Below, in pieces: positions 18,861 to 30,729 of a stretch of DNA of 64,000 bases. The notes under the pieces were generated by a model. It worked only from the letters and a program-made list of their open reading frames with translations. It searched no databases and was not told where the DNA came from. Each line of letters opens with the position of its first letter. The first letter of the stretch is position 1. Both the position numbers and the translations under genes were made by a program. The stretch comes from Anaeramoeba flamelloides (Eukaryota; Metamonada; Anaeramoebidae): positions 5,220,001-5,284,000 of the forward strand of contig JANTQA010000042.1 of assembly GCA_027625915.1 (NCBI GenBank), written 5' to 3'.

Positions 18861-19963
18861 AGGTTTACAATCCCTGAAATTTGAAAAACAGATTATCTTG
18901 TGTCTGGTAACCTCTTGTTAATTAGATTCTTAGCTGATCGATCTTGGGCTTGGTATGGATTTTAATAGTGGCTCAAAACGGAAATTTTTGACAATTTATT
19001 CTTTTTTGATTTCTATAAATCCCTTTTTGAAGAGCGTATGATTAATAAAGTTGGTATCAAATTTTTAACACATCAAATTTCAATTTTTGAAAAAAAATTC
19101 TTTTTTAATTAATTCTAGAAGAAATATCAACCTACAATTATTGAATAATTGTAATCTTAAATATTTTTTTATAAATTACAATACTCACCAAACAAAAAAC
19201 AACTAATTATCAATACTAATAAATCAAGGGTGTATTAAAAATTTTGGAGATGGGTAAAACAAAAAAAAATATCTAATTTTGGTTAAATTCTATTTAGGAA
19301 TATTGATAAATTAAAAAGTTTGATACTGACAATTAATTTTATTTGAGGTGTTTCTATTTTGAACAGCATAACCTTAACATAATATAAATCAATTGTAGAA
19401 AATAAATTTTGATCCAAACAAAACAAGTTTGGTAATTCAAAAAATGAATTGAAAACAAAATACTAAAAGAAGATGAAAAAATGATTTTCATATTTTACCA
19501 AAAATCAAAAATATTTCCAATTTGAATGAAATTGCATTATTGTGATTATTTAGACTGTTTTAAATGTATGGAAAATTTTGAATTTTGGTTTAGATTGGTA
19601 GCTGTATACTTTTAAATATATATTTTTGTGTTATATCGGAAATTTTGATTTATTGTTTAGTCAATTAACTAAATGAAAAAATTTTTCTTTACAAAAACCC
19701 CAAATAAAACCAAACCTAATTAATAATTTTAATCAAAAACCCATGATTCAGGTTTTTTTATTAATTGGCTTCCAATAGATTAGTCTTAGACTTATAAAAA
19801 CATATTTTAGAAGAAACAATTAATAAATTGTCAAAAATTGCCATTTTGAACCACTATTAAAATCCATACCAAACCCAAGACAGATCAGCTAGGAACAAAA
19901 TTAACAAGTGGTCACGCCAGACACAAGGTAATCTTTTTTTCAAATTTCAGGGATTAGAAACCT
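18861..19963. mobile_element. 1.1 kb element with ~130 bp terminal inverted repeats (family E)
   Basis: The left arm (about 18861-18995) begins AGGTTTACAATCCCTGAAAT and includes GATCGATCTTGGGCTTGGTA. The right arm (about 19825-19963) is its inverted copy, with CCAAACCCAAGACAGATCAG and ending AATTTCAGGGATTAGAAACC. The arms are roughly 80-90% alike by eye. A reverse-oriented family F copy occupies about 19080-19565 inside. No transposase frame is present, so it is non-autonomous. Confidence 0.7.
19080..19565 (-). mobile_element. Family F element nested in family E
   Basis: On the minus strand the order TTGGAAATA, ATATGAAAATCATTTTTTCA, TTCAATTCATTTTTTGAATT, CTGTTCAAAATAGA, ACACCCTTGATTTATTAGTA and TATTGATAATTA is the same as at 62503-62900 on the plus strand. 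Confidence 0.6.
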
Positions 19964-20899
19964 AAAATGAGTAGTATTTTTTCCAAATAAAATGAAAACT
20001 TGTAAAGATCTTGATTAATTTTTTTTTTTTTCAAATTTATCTTTTGACTTATGAGATGGATAAGTTAACCTCATCCAACCAAAAAATTTAATACAAGTAT
20101 TTGAAAAATAAATAGGAAATTATATAGTTCTTCTCAAATTTCATAAAATCTTGTAAAAAAACGAATCTTTTCGATCAAAATTTATTTATGTAAAATTTTG
20201 TTAAAGTAAAAAGAATTTATTTTTCAAGTGGCAAACAATAAATAAAAAAGGGGAAAATGAATTTAATGGATATGTAAAGTTGTTTGGATCACCACCCATC
20301 CCTTTTTTTCTAGTTTTGAATTAGGTTCAAGTAATAAAAAATCATTATAAGAATTGGTAAACTTGTTCATGATAAGATCTTTAACAAGTTTATGATCAGA
20401 TCTTGAACAAATTGAACTGGACTTCTGCAACTGAAGAGAACTTGACTTAAATGTTGTATTTAAAACCAATTGAGGGGAATGAAATCCACATTTCGGTACA
20501 ATCTGTCAAGTTGGTATCTATTACTAGGATTTTACAAAAAACTAGATTTAAAAAACTTTTAAAAAAAAAAAAAAAAACAATTGTAAAATAAAAAACTTGA
20601 ATTTTTATAATAATCATTAGTTGTTCGAATAATCACAAAAAAAAATAAATAATAATTAAGATAAAATGATTTATGGTCAAAAGTATTTAGTAAACAAATA
20701 ATTTTAATAATTGAAAAAATACAAAAAGAGGAAAAAAAGAAATGTTATTATAATTTAAACTAAGAACAAAAATTATTATAATGGTTAATTCTTTTTCATC
20801 ATCCTTTTCTTCTTCTGACTATGATATATATATATATATATATATATATATCAAAATAAACACAGACAAAAAAATATCTGAAATAATAATAATAAACAA

Positions 20900-23800
20900 T
20901 TATAAATCATCATTTTTTGATATTTCTTTATTATTGGCAAATTCAACAATTTCATCATAAATTAATTTTCTTAATTTTCGTTTTGTTAATTTATCTTTTT
21001 CAAAAGAAAAATTAAAATTTTCTTTACAAAGTTGAATATCATCGTTATCAAAAATTGGTTCTAAAAATGGATGATTCAGCGCATCGTCAACTGAGATCCT
21101 TTTTTGGGGGTTAAACTGTAACATTTTATTTAATAAATCTAATGCTTCTTCTGAAGCGTTATAAAATATTTTTGAATAATCAGCTTTTTTTTTGTTCGGT
21201 AAATTTTTCATGTATCTTCTTGCCCTTTTATTTTGGAGTGTGTTAATTTCTTTTTTTGATGGTTTTCCAACAATTTTTGTAATTAATTCCAACTGATCTA
21301 AAAAATCTTTTCCTGGGAATAATGGTGATCTGTTTAAAATTTCTCCAAAAATGCAACCCGCACTCCATACATCAACAGAGCTTGTATATTCTCCCCAACC
21401 AAGGATAATTTCTGGGCTTCTATACCATCTATTCATGAAATAATATAATAAATAAAATTTATAGTTTTTTTAAAAAAATGAGCAATAAAAATTAATTCAT
21501 AATTTATTAGAAATAATAATAATAATAATTGTTTCAATATTTTTTAAAAATGCATATAATGTTTCTGTTTTTATTTAATAAATTATTGACTTTTTTCTCA
21601 AAATAACTTGTAGTTTTTTCAAATACTAAAAATATATTAAAGTTTTATTACAGCCGTTCCAACACTACCTTGAAATCTATGGTAGACAGAAAATTCATTT
21701 TCTATATCATACTTGACTTTTTATGACAGGATTTTATGGTTATGTGATAGCTTATTACAAACTGTGAAATTTTATAATAGAACAAAAATTTCCAATCGAA
21801 AGAAAATATTAAAAGTTGATTTTTTGACTCAAAACCTTCGAAATGATCAATAATTTTGAAGAAAAATTTTCAGGTTTTTGGTGATTTTTGTGGAACTTAA
21901 TTTCTAAACACCTTAAAATTAAAAGGCAAGACCATTTCAAAGAAATTAATAAATTTTATCTTCGATCTTTAAGAATCTTTGTTTTGGATTTTTGAATTTA
22001 TTTCATAAACAGCCTAGTTTTTTTTCTCTAGTCTTTCAAATCATAAATTTTTGTAAAAAACTTATGTCAAACCATAAAATGGATATTGTAGCTCATAACC
22101 GAAGATTTTTTTTTTTGTATTTAACAGAGACAAAAAGTCAATTTCTATGTCTGTCAAATTTCATGGTAGGTTTGGAACGGCTGTAATTGTTGTAAGACAC
22201 ACTTAAAAAAAAAAAAAAAAAAAAAAAAAACACCAAGAGGTTTTATGATGGAAAATATATACCTAATAAATGAATGAAAAAAAAATGGTACAGAAGTTTT
22301 AAAAATGTGATAACTTTTTTGTAAAAATTTTTGAAAGTTTTCTATTTGAAACAAGTCAAACCTTTTTGAAATTTTCTATTTTAATAAAATTGAAGAATTT
22401 TTCAAACTTTTTTGAAGTTTTCTATTTTAATAAAGTGAAGACTTTTTTTTGTTTTTCAGAATTAAAACTTTTTTCAAGTTTTCAATTTGATAAAAGTGAA
22501 GAAACTACCTTTAAATGTGATGTAGAGGTTGAAATGTGAAGAAAAACACCTTTTTTAAAAAAATAGTTAAATATTATTAATATAAAAAACTTTAAAACAG
22601 TTTTAATTCTGATAAAATCATAAATAAAAAAAAAAAAGTCTTTACTTTTTTAAAATGACTTAATGAATAATTTTGTATATATTTTATTGAAATCAAAAAT
22701 TTTTCACATTGTGAAAATTTTGTTAATCTCTTAATATTGAGTGTCGAAAATTATTCTTTACTAATTTCTTTTATAAAATGTGCCAAAAAAAAATAAAATT
22801 GACAATTCATAAGTTCCAATTATCTGCCAAATGAATTTTGGCTAAAAGTATACTTGTATTATTAGTTACAAAATAATTTGGAGATAATCTCTTGTCTTTA
22901 ATAACCTGATTGGTATAAAGAATGCTAATTTCAAAAAGATCAAATTTTGTTAAAAAAATGTGTTTGAATTTTTCGAATTTTGATTACATAAATATCAAAA
23001 AGATAAGAGACTATTTATTTGTAATTTTATGGTGTATTGATTACTTTTTTATTTCCAAAAACAACACTAAGTTAAGTACTCATATTACAAAATTTAACTT
23101 TATAAAAAGTAGTAATTTCCAAGACACCTTTTTTTTTTTTTTTTTAATTTTTTGAGAAAATTACTAGAACTTTCTGTGTTTATCCATATAAAGTTACTTC
23201 AAAATCAGATGATTGTTGAATATTATTATTAATATTTCGCTTCATGTTCATTAGCTTTAAAATTCAAGTTTTTAACAATTTCTATTAAAATATAATATCC
23301 AAATGAACTTTTTCGAAATTTTACAGTTGGAAAACCTAATTTAACATTTCCAAATACAAATTTTAATAAAAGGGTTCGAAAGCTAAAATATGAAATGAAA
23401 ATAGATTTTCAAGTTTATTTTCAACAACCCGGGGTATTTCGGTTCAGGACCAGATAATATTTTAAAATAATCAGGGTTGACCTTTGTGTTGAGTGTAGAA
23501 AAAAAAAAAATTAATGTCTTTTAAATTTACCTTGATTTGTTGGAAAATTCAAAAAAGTTTTTGCTGAGAGAAATGTTTTCTACAAATATCTGAAAAATCC
23601 TCAAATATAAAATATCTTGCATTTCCTTAAATTGTGATTCATTTAAATCATTTTTAGAGATTAAGGTATTGTATTACAATAGTTCCAGGGTATAAAATAC
23701 GAAAATTACATAAGGTTTTTATGATTTTTTATTCACAGATTAATATAAATTTTTTACAAAAATGGAGTTTTTTCTGACAATTTCTATTTTTTTTTTCCAT

Positions 23801-25767
23801 AGTAAATTCCCACGAAACACAAAGTTGTTAGTAGAGTGGTTTTGAATTATAAAAAATTATTTAATTCTACTTGGCAATTAATAGCAAAATATTAGTTACT
23901 TATTGAAATAAAAAATCTAATTTAATTAATATCTTCTTAGGTGTGTTGTTAAGGATTTAGTAAGTGCTGTTTTAAAGCATAACAAAAAATAAAAATTGAA
24001 AAAAATATTTTATTTCAATCTTTGATATAAAAAATCCATTAAACCTTAACCAATACTATTGTATTCAAATTAAAGAAAATACAATTTTATCTCAAAAATT
24101 TAATAAAGAAGCTTAATACTGATAAATTGCAATAAAAGTTTGGAAATTTTTACTTCATTTTCCATTTTACAAATCTTTATGCTCAAGCTTTGAGTAAAGC
24201 ATTTTATGAAGTCAAGTGTTAAGAAACACTCAAATTTGTTGTTCTTCAAAACATTCTTTGACCTGGACTGTTTGATAAGAAACGGTTCGAAGATTTATAA
24301 AAATGGAAATTGAACTAAAAATTTTTTGAGATTTATGAGAATTTATCAGTATGATCTCTAAAAATATTAATTTTTAATTAATTATGTAAAGATCTTTTTT
24401 TTTTTCAGCCGATAATAAGAGAAATATTTTGTAACTTCAAATTAAAATTTTCATTTATTAATCGGAAAATGACTGTATCGATAGTTAGCTTTTGTGTTGA
24501 ATTTATAGAATTGGTTTGGAATGTACACCTTTCAATTTTGTTTTCACTTGGCAAATTGATAAGCTACAGAAAAAGATTAATTTTTACAAGACAAAGAATC
24601 ACATACAAAAAAGAAAAAGTGTTTGAAACAAAATGAAAATTCAAACCTTGTTGCCACATATTGAGTTAATAAGGGGTTTTCTTCTTCGGGATCTGAAATC
24701 CTAGCCAAACCAAAATCACAAACTTTAAGGTCACAGTTCTCATTTAATAAGATATTGCCTGGCTTTAAGTCTCGGTGGATCACATTTCCTGAATGCAAGT
24801 ATTTGAGTGCACATAAGATTTGGTAGAGAAAGTATCTGACGTGGTCTTCGGATAGTTCTTGCTCAGAATTAATAATTTGCCTTAAATCTGTTGCTAGAAG
24901 CTCTGTAACTAAGTACACACTTGTAAATTTTTCTTTCAAAGGTGGGATCATTACATCTTTTAAACACAAGATATTTTCATGGTTAAAATGTTTGAGTAAT
25001 TTAATTTCTCGAAGAGTTCTTTTGGCATCAGTAAGCCGATCAAACACACCAATTATTTTTTTAATTGCAACCTTGTCTTTTGTTGTTGTGTCTTTTGCAG
25101 ATCTTTATTTCAATTATTAAAAGAAGTTGAATAAGTAAGGAGAAATTCAAAAAAAAAAAAAAAACACAAAGAAATTGAGGATTGTTGGTTGATTAAATCG
25201 ACGAAATAACGAATTTTGAGTTTCAAAAACAGAAATTTTGTCGATTTTTTTGGTACCTTATGTTTGAAGAAAATCAAACAAAAAATTTTATTCATCAAAA
25301 TTTTGGATCTGGGTATTTTTTATTTTTTAAAAAATAGGGTTGCAAAAGAAAATTAAAAAAAAAACAATAACATACATCACTATTCCATAAGCACCTTGTC
25401 CAATCTTTTTCATATATTTGTATTTTTGATCAATCACAAATTCAGTTCCTGAGACTGGAAAAGAAATCAGATTACCAAGCTCTTTAATTTCCTGGTTTTG
25501 GGTTAGATCACTCCCTTCACCACTCTCTTTGCTTTCAGAATTTTCTTGACTCGAATCACTTTCGTCTTTGCTAGTACTTGAAGAACTTGCTTCAGAAGAG
25601 TCTGACGTACTTTCGGAATAACTTTCAGACTCGCTATCCTCTGAAGATGTTGAACTATTTTCAGAACTATCAGAATAAGAACTACTGGTGGACGATTGTG
25701 AAAAGTAGTTTTCTGAATTTGGTGTTGGAAGAACTTCTTTTGGTGTTAGTACTTTTGTGTTACTCAT
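20900..25767 (-). CDS. ERK-type MAP kinase, three exons
   Basis: Exons are 25767-25376, 25102-24647 and 21428-20900, giving 458 residues. Introns are 273 and 3218 nt; their phases join GAYGIV|ISAKD and YVAT|RWYRSPE exactly. The protein is a cytosolic/nuclear Ser/Thr kinase of the MAPK cascade. A Ser/Glu-rich extension (about 13-95) precedes the kinase. Visible motifs are the P-loop [14 protein letters not shown] with Lys145, [36 protein letters not shown], the MAPK insert region and the C-terminal helix [12 protein letters not shown]. The activation loop reads [15 protein letters not shown], so the phospho-acceptor motif is Thr277-Gln-Tyr279, where ERKs usually have TEY. Overall similarity is closest to ERK1/2 and plant MAPKs. 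The 3.2 kb intron contains a MITE (21649-22185). Kinase identity is certain; the ERK grouping is likely. Confidence 0.92.
21649..22185. mobile_element. TA-flanked inverted-repeat element in the MAP kinase intron (family I)
   Basis: TA borders enclose CAGCCGTTCCAACACTACCT on the left and the inverted CAGCCGTTCCAAACCTACCA on the right. Similarity continues inward over about 100 bp (GACAGA, GACTTTTT, GGTTATG). There is no transposase. The termini and TA duplication suggest a non-autonomous Tc1/mariner-like element. Confidence 0.7.
22290..22510. repeat. Degenerate ~60 bp tandem repeats
   Basis: The unit TTTTGAAATTTTCTATTTTA followed by ATAAAATTGAAGA recurs about four times with drift. It resembles the T-rich units of the hairpin array at 5510-5850. 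No coding content. Confidence 0.5.
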
Positions 25768-27408
25768 TTTTTCGTTTCGAAATAAGGAAGGAAAATAAAA
25801 ATAATGGAAAAAATTCCCATATTTGATAATTTATATTCATAACAACTTTTAAAGTTCACAAATCAGTCAGGGGTTAAGAGGTGGTACTTCCTCAAAGAAT
25901 TTTAATCAGCTTGTTATGAAAATAAATTCATATTTTGTTGTTGATTTTGTGAGATTTTACGAAATAGAAATTTTTTTTTTCAAGAAAGCATTCGAAATTT
26001 TTAAAAAATATTAAAGAAACTCAGTTGACTTGAATAATCACACTTGATCAAAAGCATAGTTGTCTAAGGTATCTTTGAACAACTTGATATTTTTAAAAAT
26101 TAAATAAAAGTTGTTTTAATTGTTAAAAATCTTTTCACATTTTTAATTTATAGATTGGTTTGAAAATCATAAAATTTAAATAAACCCCTGTTGATCCTGT
26201 CCCATTTATCTTGTAAAGGAATCCTCTTCAAAATATTGTCTAATTCGGATCAAAAAATCATTTTATGTGTAATTTTCAAAGAAAAATTCAGAAGAAATTT
26301 TTCTAAACCCCAATTAAAATAAAACGAAAAGTGTAAATCAAAATAAAATTTGTACAATTTTCTTGCCTAAAAAAATACGTTCAATTCAAACACTCTTAAT
26401 AAATAACTCTAGCTTTTGAACAATCACATTACCTATGATTTTTGGGCATTGGAATTACTTAAAATCAAAAATTTCGTCAGAAATCACAACAATTCTTTTA
26501 AAGGGATTGTGATTTTGCACTTGCCTTTTAATTTTTTGTTCTTTTTGTTTTTTCTTGGGTTGATGTTTCCAACAACATTTTTGAGTATTGAATTTACTCT
26601 ATTTGAAATTTTGAACAGAATCTCCATTTCCAAACACTCTGAACAGTCGATTTATTTTTGTGTGTATAATGTTTTTACTTTTTGTTTTTGTATTATTAAT
26701 ATAAAAACCTAAAGGTTTGTTTCAAAATAAAAAGATTCATATACCAAAGAAATGTTTGTTGGGGTTTTGTATTTAAACGATCAAAATGGAATCAAAATAA
26801 TTACAAATTAGAAAAGAGTTTTATATTTAAAAAAAATTAATAAAAAAGTTGTAAAAAATGATCTTTCTTTTTTCAGAAAATAGGATTATGATAAATTCTC
26901 ATCAATGAAAAATATAGTATATCACTTGTATCAAAGTTTAGATTTTGTTGCAAATAACAAAGAATAATTCTAAAATGTTTTAAAAGTTTTCCTCCATTTT
27001 GACCTTCTCTAGTAGAAAATGTAAGACTTGTAACCATACTCATGAAATCAAGAATAAATAATAGAAACTTTTCAACAATGTCTCAAGGTTGTGATTTTCA
27101 AATAGGAATAGAATTTCTCAAAAAGCTTATTTTTCTGAACCTTCTTTTGTATTTCTATAGATCAGAGTACGAAAAAATTTGAATTTTTTCCAGTTAAGAT
27201 CTCATTTAACATAAAATTATGATATTTCCAACCATAAAACCCTCTTTATCAAGTATTAGACACGACATTTTCAATTAGGACTGTAGTTGTCAAGAATAAC
27301 TGATTAATTTTTACAAACATAAAATCAAAAAACAAACGATATAGATTATTTTTTTTTTAAGTTTTCAATGATGAGATTAACAACTATTATATATTTTTTG
27401 ACCAGGTA
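25768..27408. other. Intergenic region upstream of the MAP kinase
   Basis: No supported gene. A 98-codon plus-strand frame at 26416-26712 is hydrophobic and Phe-rich, lacks recognisable motifs and is probably chance. The MAP kinase promoter should lie just above 25767, but no specific site is recognised. Confidence 0.4.
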
Positions 27409-27611
27409 TACATTCAGTTCCACATTTAAGGCACAAACTTTCAACGGAATTTAAGCAATAATAAAGGTCTCAAATTAAGGCACAAAATTTGGAATTTTTT
27501 TTTTTTTACAATTTATTTTACTATAACCTGAATTTTGTGCCTTAATTTTAGACTTTTATTGTGCCTTAAATTCCATTGAAAGTTTGTGCCTTAAAAGTGG
27601 AACTGACTGTA
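27409..27611. mobile_element. Palindromic TA-flanked MITE, family A, copy 3
   Basis: TA borders enclose CATTCAGTTCCACATTTAAG on the left and the inverted GTGGAACTGACTG on the right. The interior palindrome is shared with 710-907 and 7067-7268. Confidence 0.8.
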
Positions 27612-27839
27612 ATAGAATACTTATTTTCCGAAGGAATCAATTAAAATTGATAAATACACACCATTATGTACTCTAAATAACCAGTTATAAAATATAAAAG
27701 AATTCTGTTTTGAAAAATCATTTTCTATTGAAAATCTAATCTAAAGATTTTTAATTTTTATGAAAATAATCAGAAAAATTTGAAAAAAAATTATTTTTTT
27801 ATTTTTTTTTATTTTGAACTTGGAAATCAATTTCCTCTT

Positions 27840-28570
27840 ACACCCTAATTTCTAAATTTTTGTTTAAAAATTTCGATAAAGAATCATAATTCTCTTTATC
27901 TTTAACTAATGATAAAATAAATGATTCTTTATTTCAAATAATATCAAAGACATTTTATTCATATTATTTTTGTTAATTTGAATTAAATCTTTTATCCAAA
28001 TTATTTGATTTTCTTATAAGAATGGGTAGTCCTATAAACAATGATTGATATCTTCAGCTGTATCTAAGTTTAAATATTTTTTGCATAAATTGCAAAATTT
28101 TGTTTTTGTTTTGTTCTTATCATAAACATAAAAATATCTATTTAGATAATTTGTGAAATTTCTTCGTTTTAAGATGGAAGTAGAGCCGTTCCATTTTAAA
28201 TATTTTTTTGTCGTTAGGTTTTTTTTAATTACCTAAATAAACAGAAAATTTATTGAAAATTTTTTTTCATTTCTCAAATTAAAAAAAAACAGCCGTTAGC
28301 TTTTCCAGAATTCAAAAGAATTGAGTAAAATCTTTTATTTTTCTACATTCTTTCAAATTCTGGAAAAGATAGGCACTTGATGACACGACTGTTTATTTAT
28401 GTTATTGTATCTAATATTTTTTAGATATTCCTGGCCTTTCCACCCAGTGTTATTTATTATTAAGTTTTCTCTAAATTGATTAAGATTTGCATTTAGCAAT
28501 TTTAAATTTTCTGCTTCCCAATTAATATTTTCATTGAAAAAGTTATTTTTTTTATGAAATCACACTTTTA
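27840..28570 (-). mobile_element. LINE (non-LTR retrotransposon) fragment with a hairpin array inserted
   Basis: On the minus strand, 28560-28395 reads through NINWEAENLKLLNANLNQFR and NNTGWKGQEYLKNIRYNN. After the hairpin block (28190-28395), 28180-28030 reads RRNFTNYLNRYFYVYD and then KFCNLCKKYLNLDTAEDINH, a Cys-x2-Cys...His arrangement like the C-terminal zinc knuckle of LINE ORF2. Similar C-terminal sequence lies at 1060-1140. Stops interrupt the reading, and no reverse transcriptase core is present, so this is a 5'-truncated, decayed copy. Assignment rests on motif resemblance only. Confidence 0.45.
28190..28400. repeat. Modular hairpin array, copy 3
   Basis: Two palindromes: GTTAGGTTTTTTTTAATT with an inverted partner, then TTTTCCAGAATTCAAAAGAA closing with AATTCTGGAAAA. 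They are joined by CAGCCGTTAGC and followed by GATAGGCACTTGATGACACG. It interrupts LINE-like sequence. Confidence 0.75.
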
Positions 28571-29071
28571 AAAAAATTCTTATATTTTAGATAGAATAAG
28601 TAAATTTATTATAATCAAATATTATTTTTAAAATATAAGAAATAAAATATTAAAGAATTGATACCTTACGAAATCTAGAAATATTGATCTTTTGTTTTAT
28701 TTTCAATAATTTAGAAAAGTTCTTAAAATTTATCGGATACAAGCAATATTTTATGCAATTATTCTTTATTAAATAACAAAAATTAATACTTTAAATTATT
28801 TCTTAGATAATACATTTGGAAATTATCGAAAAAAAAATAAAATAAAAAAATATGATTTAGTAAAATCTAACATTTTTTAAAAATGATATTTTACAAATTT
28901 TAGATTTCGAAAAAATAGGATTTAATTAATTTTTTACATTTTTCGGTAGTAAACCCCCCCTTCCCACTTCTAAAAAAAAACACCAATGTAATTAAATCCA
29001 TTGTTTTGAAAATGAGAAAGATTGTTTGTAATTTCAAATTACTTTAAATATGACAATAGATAAGTATAAAT

Positions 29072-29410
29072 ATGGAATGTAGTAAAAAATTGAGTTTTTG
29101 CAATTTTAGAGATAAATAAAGAGTTTGATATATTTATCTAAATTTCAGTAATAGTAAACCAAACGAACAGTGTGATTTTTTAACTCAAATAAATTTTCAA
29201 TATAAAATCGTTAACTGAATACCAATACTTTGTTTTATAGATGATTTTTTTAAAAAAAATTAAAAGGTTGGTGTTAACCAAATGATTTTATGATTAAAAT
29301 TGTTTTATTCTATTAAGATAAATCGATATTATATTATAATAAAATTTAGATAAATTTATGGAACTCTTTATTTAAATCTAAAATTGTAAAAAACTCTATT
29401 TTTTTACAAC
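29072..29410. repeat. Inverted repeat, ~65 bp arms
   Basis: The left arm (AAAAAATTGAGTTTTTGCAA, then GAGATAAATAAAGAGTTTGA) is answered by the inverted right arm (ACTCTTTATTTAAATCTAAA, then TTGTAAAAAACTCTATTTTT). The roughly 190 bp spacer has no coding content. Confidence 0.5.
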
Positions 29411-29689
29411 CTTCCAGATTTATAACAGTGTTATTTATTGAAATATATTCCCTATTTTCCTAAATTCGTTTAAATAATGACAGGTATAATGAATAATATA
29501 TTTAAATAATTTATTTTATTAAAAAGCCGAGTTAAGAAAATATTTTTTGAAAAACTAATATTAAAATCAAAAATAAAATATGTGAATTTTGAAAGCTAAA
29601 TTATTGTTACCATAAAAATTTGAATGTAAATCATTTACCATTCAACTGGTAGGGTGTGGGGGGGGCGGAGTATTAATATACTTTTTAGA

Positions 29690-30185
29690 TATTGTTAAAG
29701 GGTTTGAATAAATATTAGAAGTAAAATTTATTTTTGAAAATTTCCAAAATTAAATCATTTTTTAATAAATTTGCACATTTTGATTTTTTTTTCTGATTTT
29801 TTTTGAAACCCTAATCCAGTTGTAAAAATTTTTTTATTGTAAGATCAATATTAACTTGGAAAAAATACGTTATTCTCAGGTTATTAAAACTGTAGGAATG
29901 GTTTTATTCAAAATAAACATAAGTTACTATTGGAATTTTATTTGGTTCATCAATTGGAGATCAAAATGAATACTGTCATTTTTTTTCAATTGTCTTCCAT
30001 TTTTTTTGTGTTTTTATCAATTTTTAAATAAAATATTTAAATTGATAAATTTTGCTTCAACTGATAATTAAAGATTTACTAGTGTATATTATTCTATTTA
30101 TTTCTTATTTATTCTTGAAAGGTCATACATAAAAAATAATTGATATTTGATTAAATTATTTTTGTGTCTTTGACAGAAAAAAAAT
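29690..30185. repeat. Dispersed repeat J, copy 1
   Basis: Shares GGGTTTGAATAAATATTAGA, TTATTTGGTTCATCAATTGG, GAGATCAAAATGAATACTGT and GTGTATATTATTCTATTTAT with 60455-60945 in the same order over about 490 bp. No coding content. Confidence 0.65.
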
Positions 30186-30729
30186 ATCTCAAGAGTTAAC
30201 CGATTTAGAAATTCTTTATTCTAATACCATTATTTTATTTGGGTTAATTTCAGACTCAATAAAAAACAAAAAATAATAAAAAAAAACACCTTTATTGAAA
30301 AACATATACAATTTAATTTTTTATCAAAAGTAGATTTTTTTCCTTTTTGTTAAATGAGAAATAATTTACATTTATTCATTTGTTTTATTTTTTTTAACAA
30401 GTTTTTCATTGTATTTTTCGCTAATTTATCATTTCTGTTTTTTTTTTTCTCTCTCTCTATTTTTTTATTCATTGTTATAGAATTTTTTTTTTTCAGAGGT
30501 TTCCATTATTTACATTTTGGTGTTTTTTTTTTTTTTAGAAATAACTTCGATTTCTCGTTCAGGACTAATTTATTTCGTTTCTATTTCTTTTTTCGGGGGG
30601 ATTTCTTTATTTTCATTTTCTTTCTCCTTAATTTTTTCTTATTCACCATCCTCTTTTTTTTCTATATTATCATTCTCTACACAATCCAATATTTTGAAAT
30701 TTTTTGGTTGTGTTTTGGTTCAATTGATA

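Larger units (their letters stand above)
21429..24646 (-). other. 3.2 kb intron 2 of the MAP kinase gene
   Basis: Donor GTTTGA at 24646 and acceptor TAG at 21431-21429 join exons in phase within the conserved ATRWYRSPE. The intron holds a TA-flanked MITE at 21649-22185, T-rich degenerate repeats at 22290-22510 and no coding exon that I could find. Confidence 0.8.

Noticed and set aside
26416-26712. 98-codon plus-strand frame as a membrane protein gene
   Set aside because: Phe/Ile-rich by composition, with no start context, no neighbours in frame and no recognisable family.
28940-29670. C-run at about 28955 and G-run at about 29655 as terminal inverted repeats of one element
   Set aside because: Similarity does not extend beyond the homopolymers. 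Only the inner palindrome at 29072-29410 is real.
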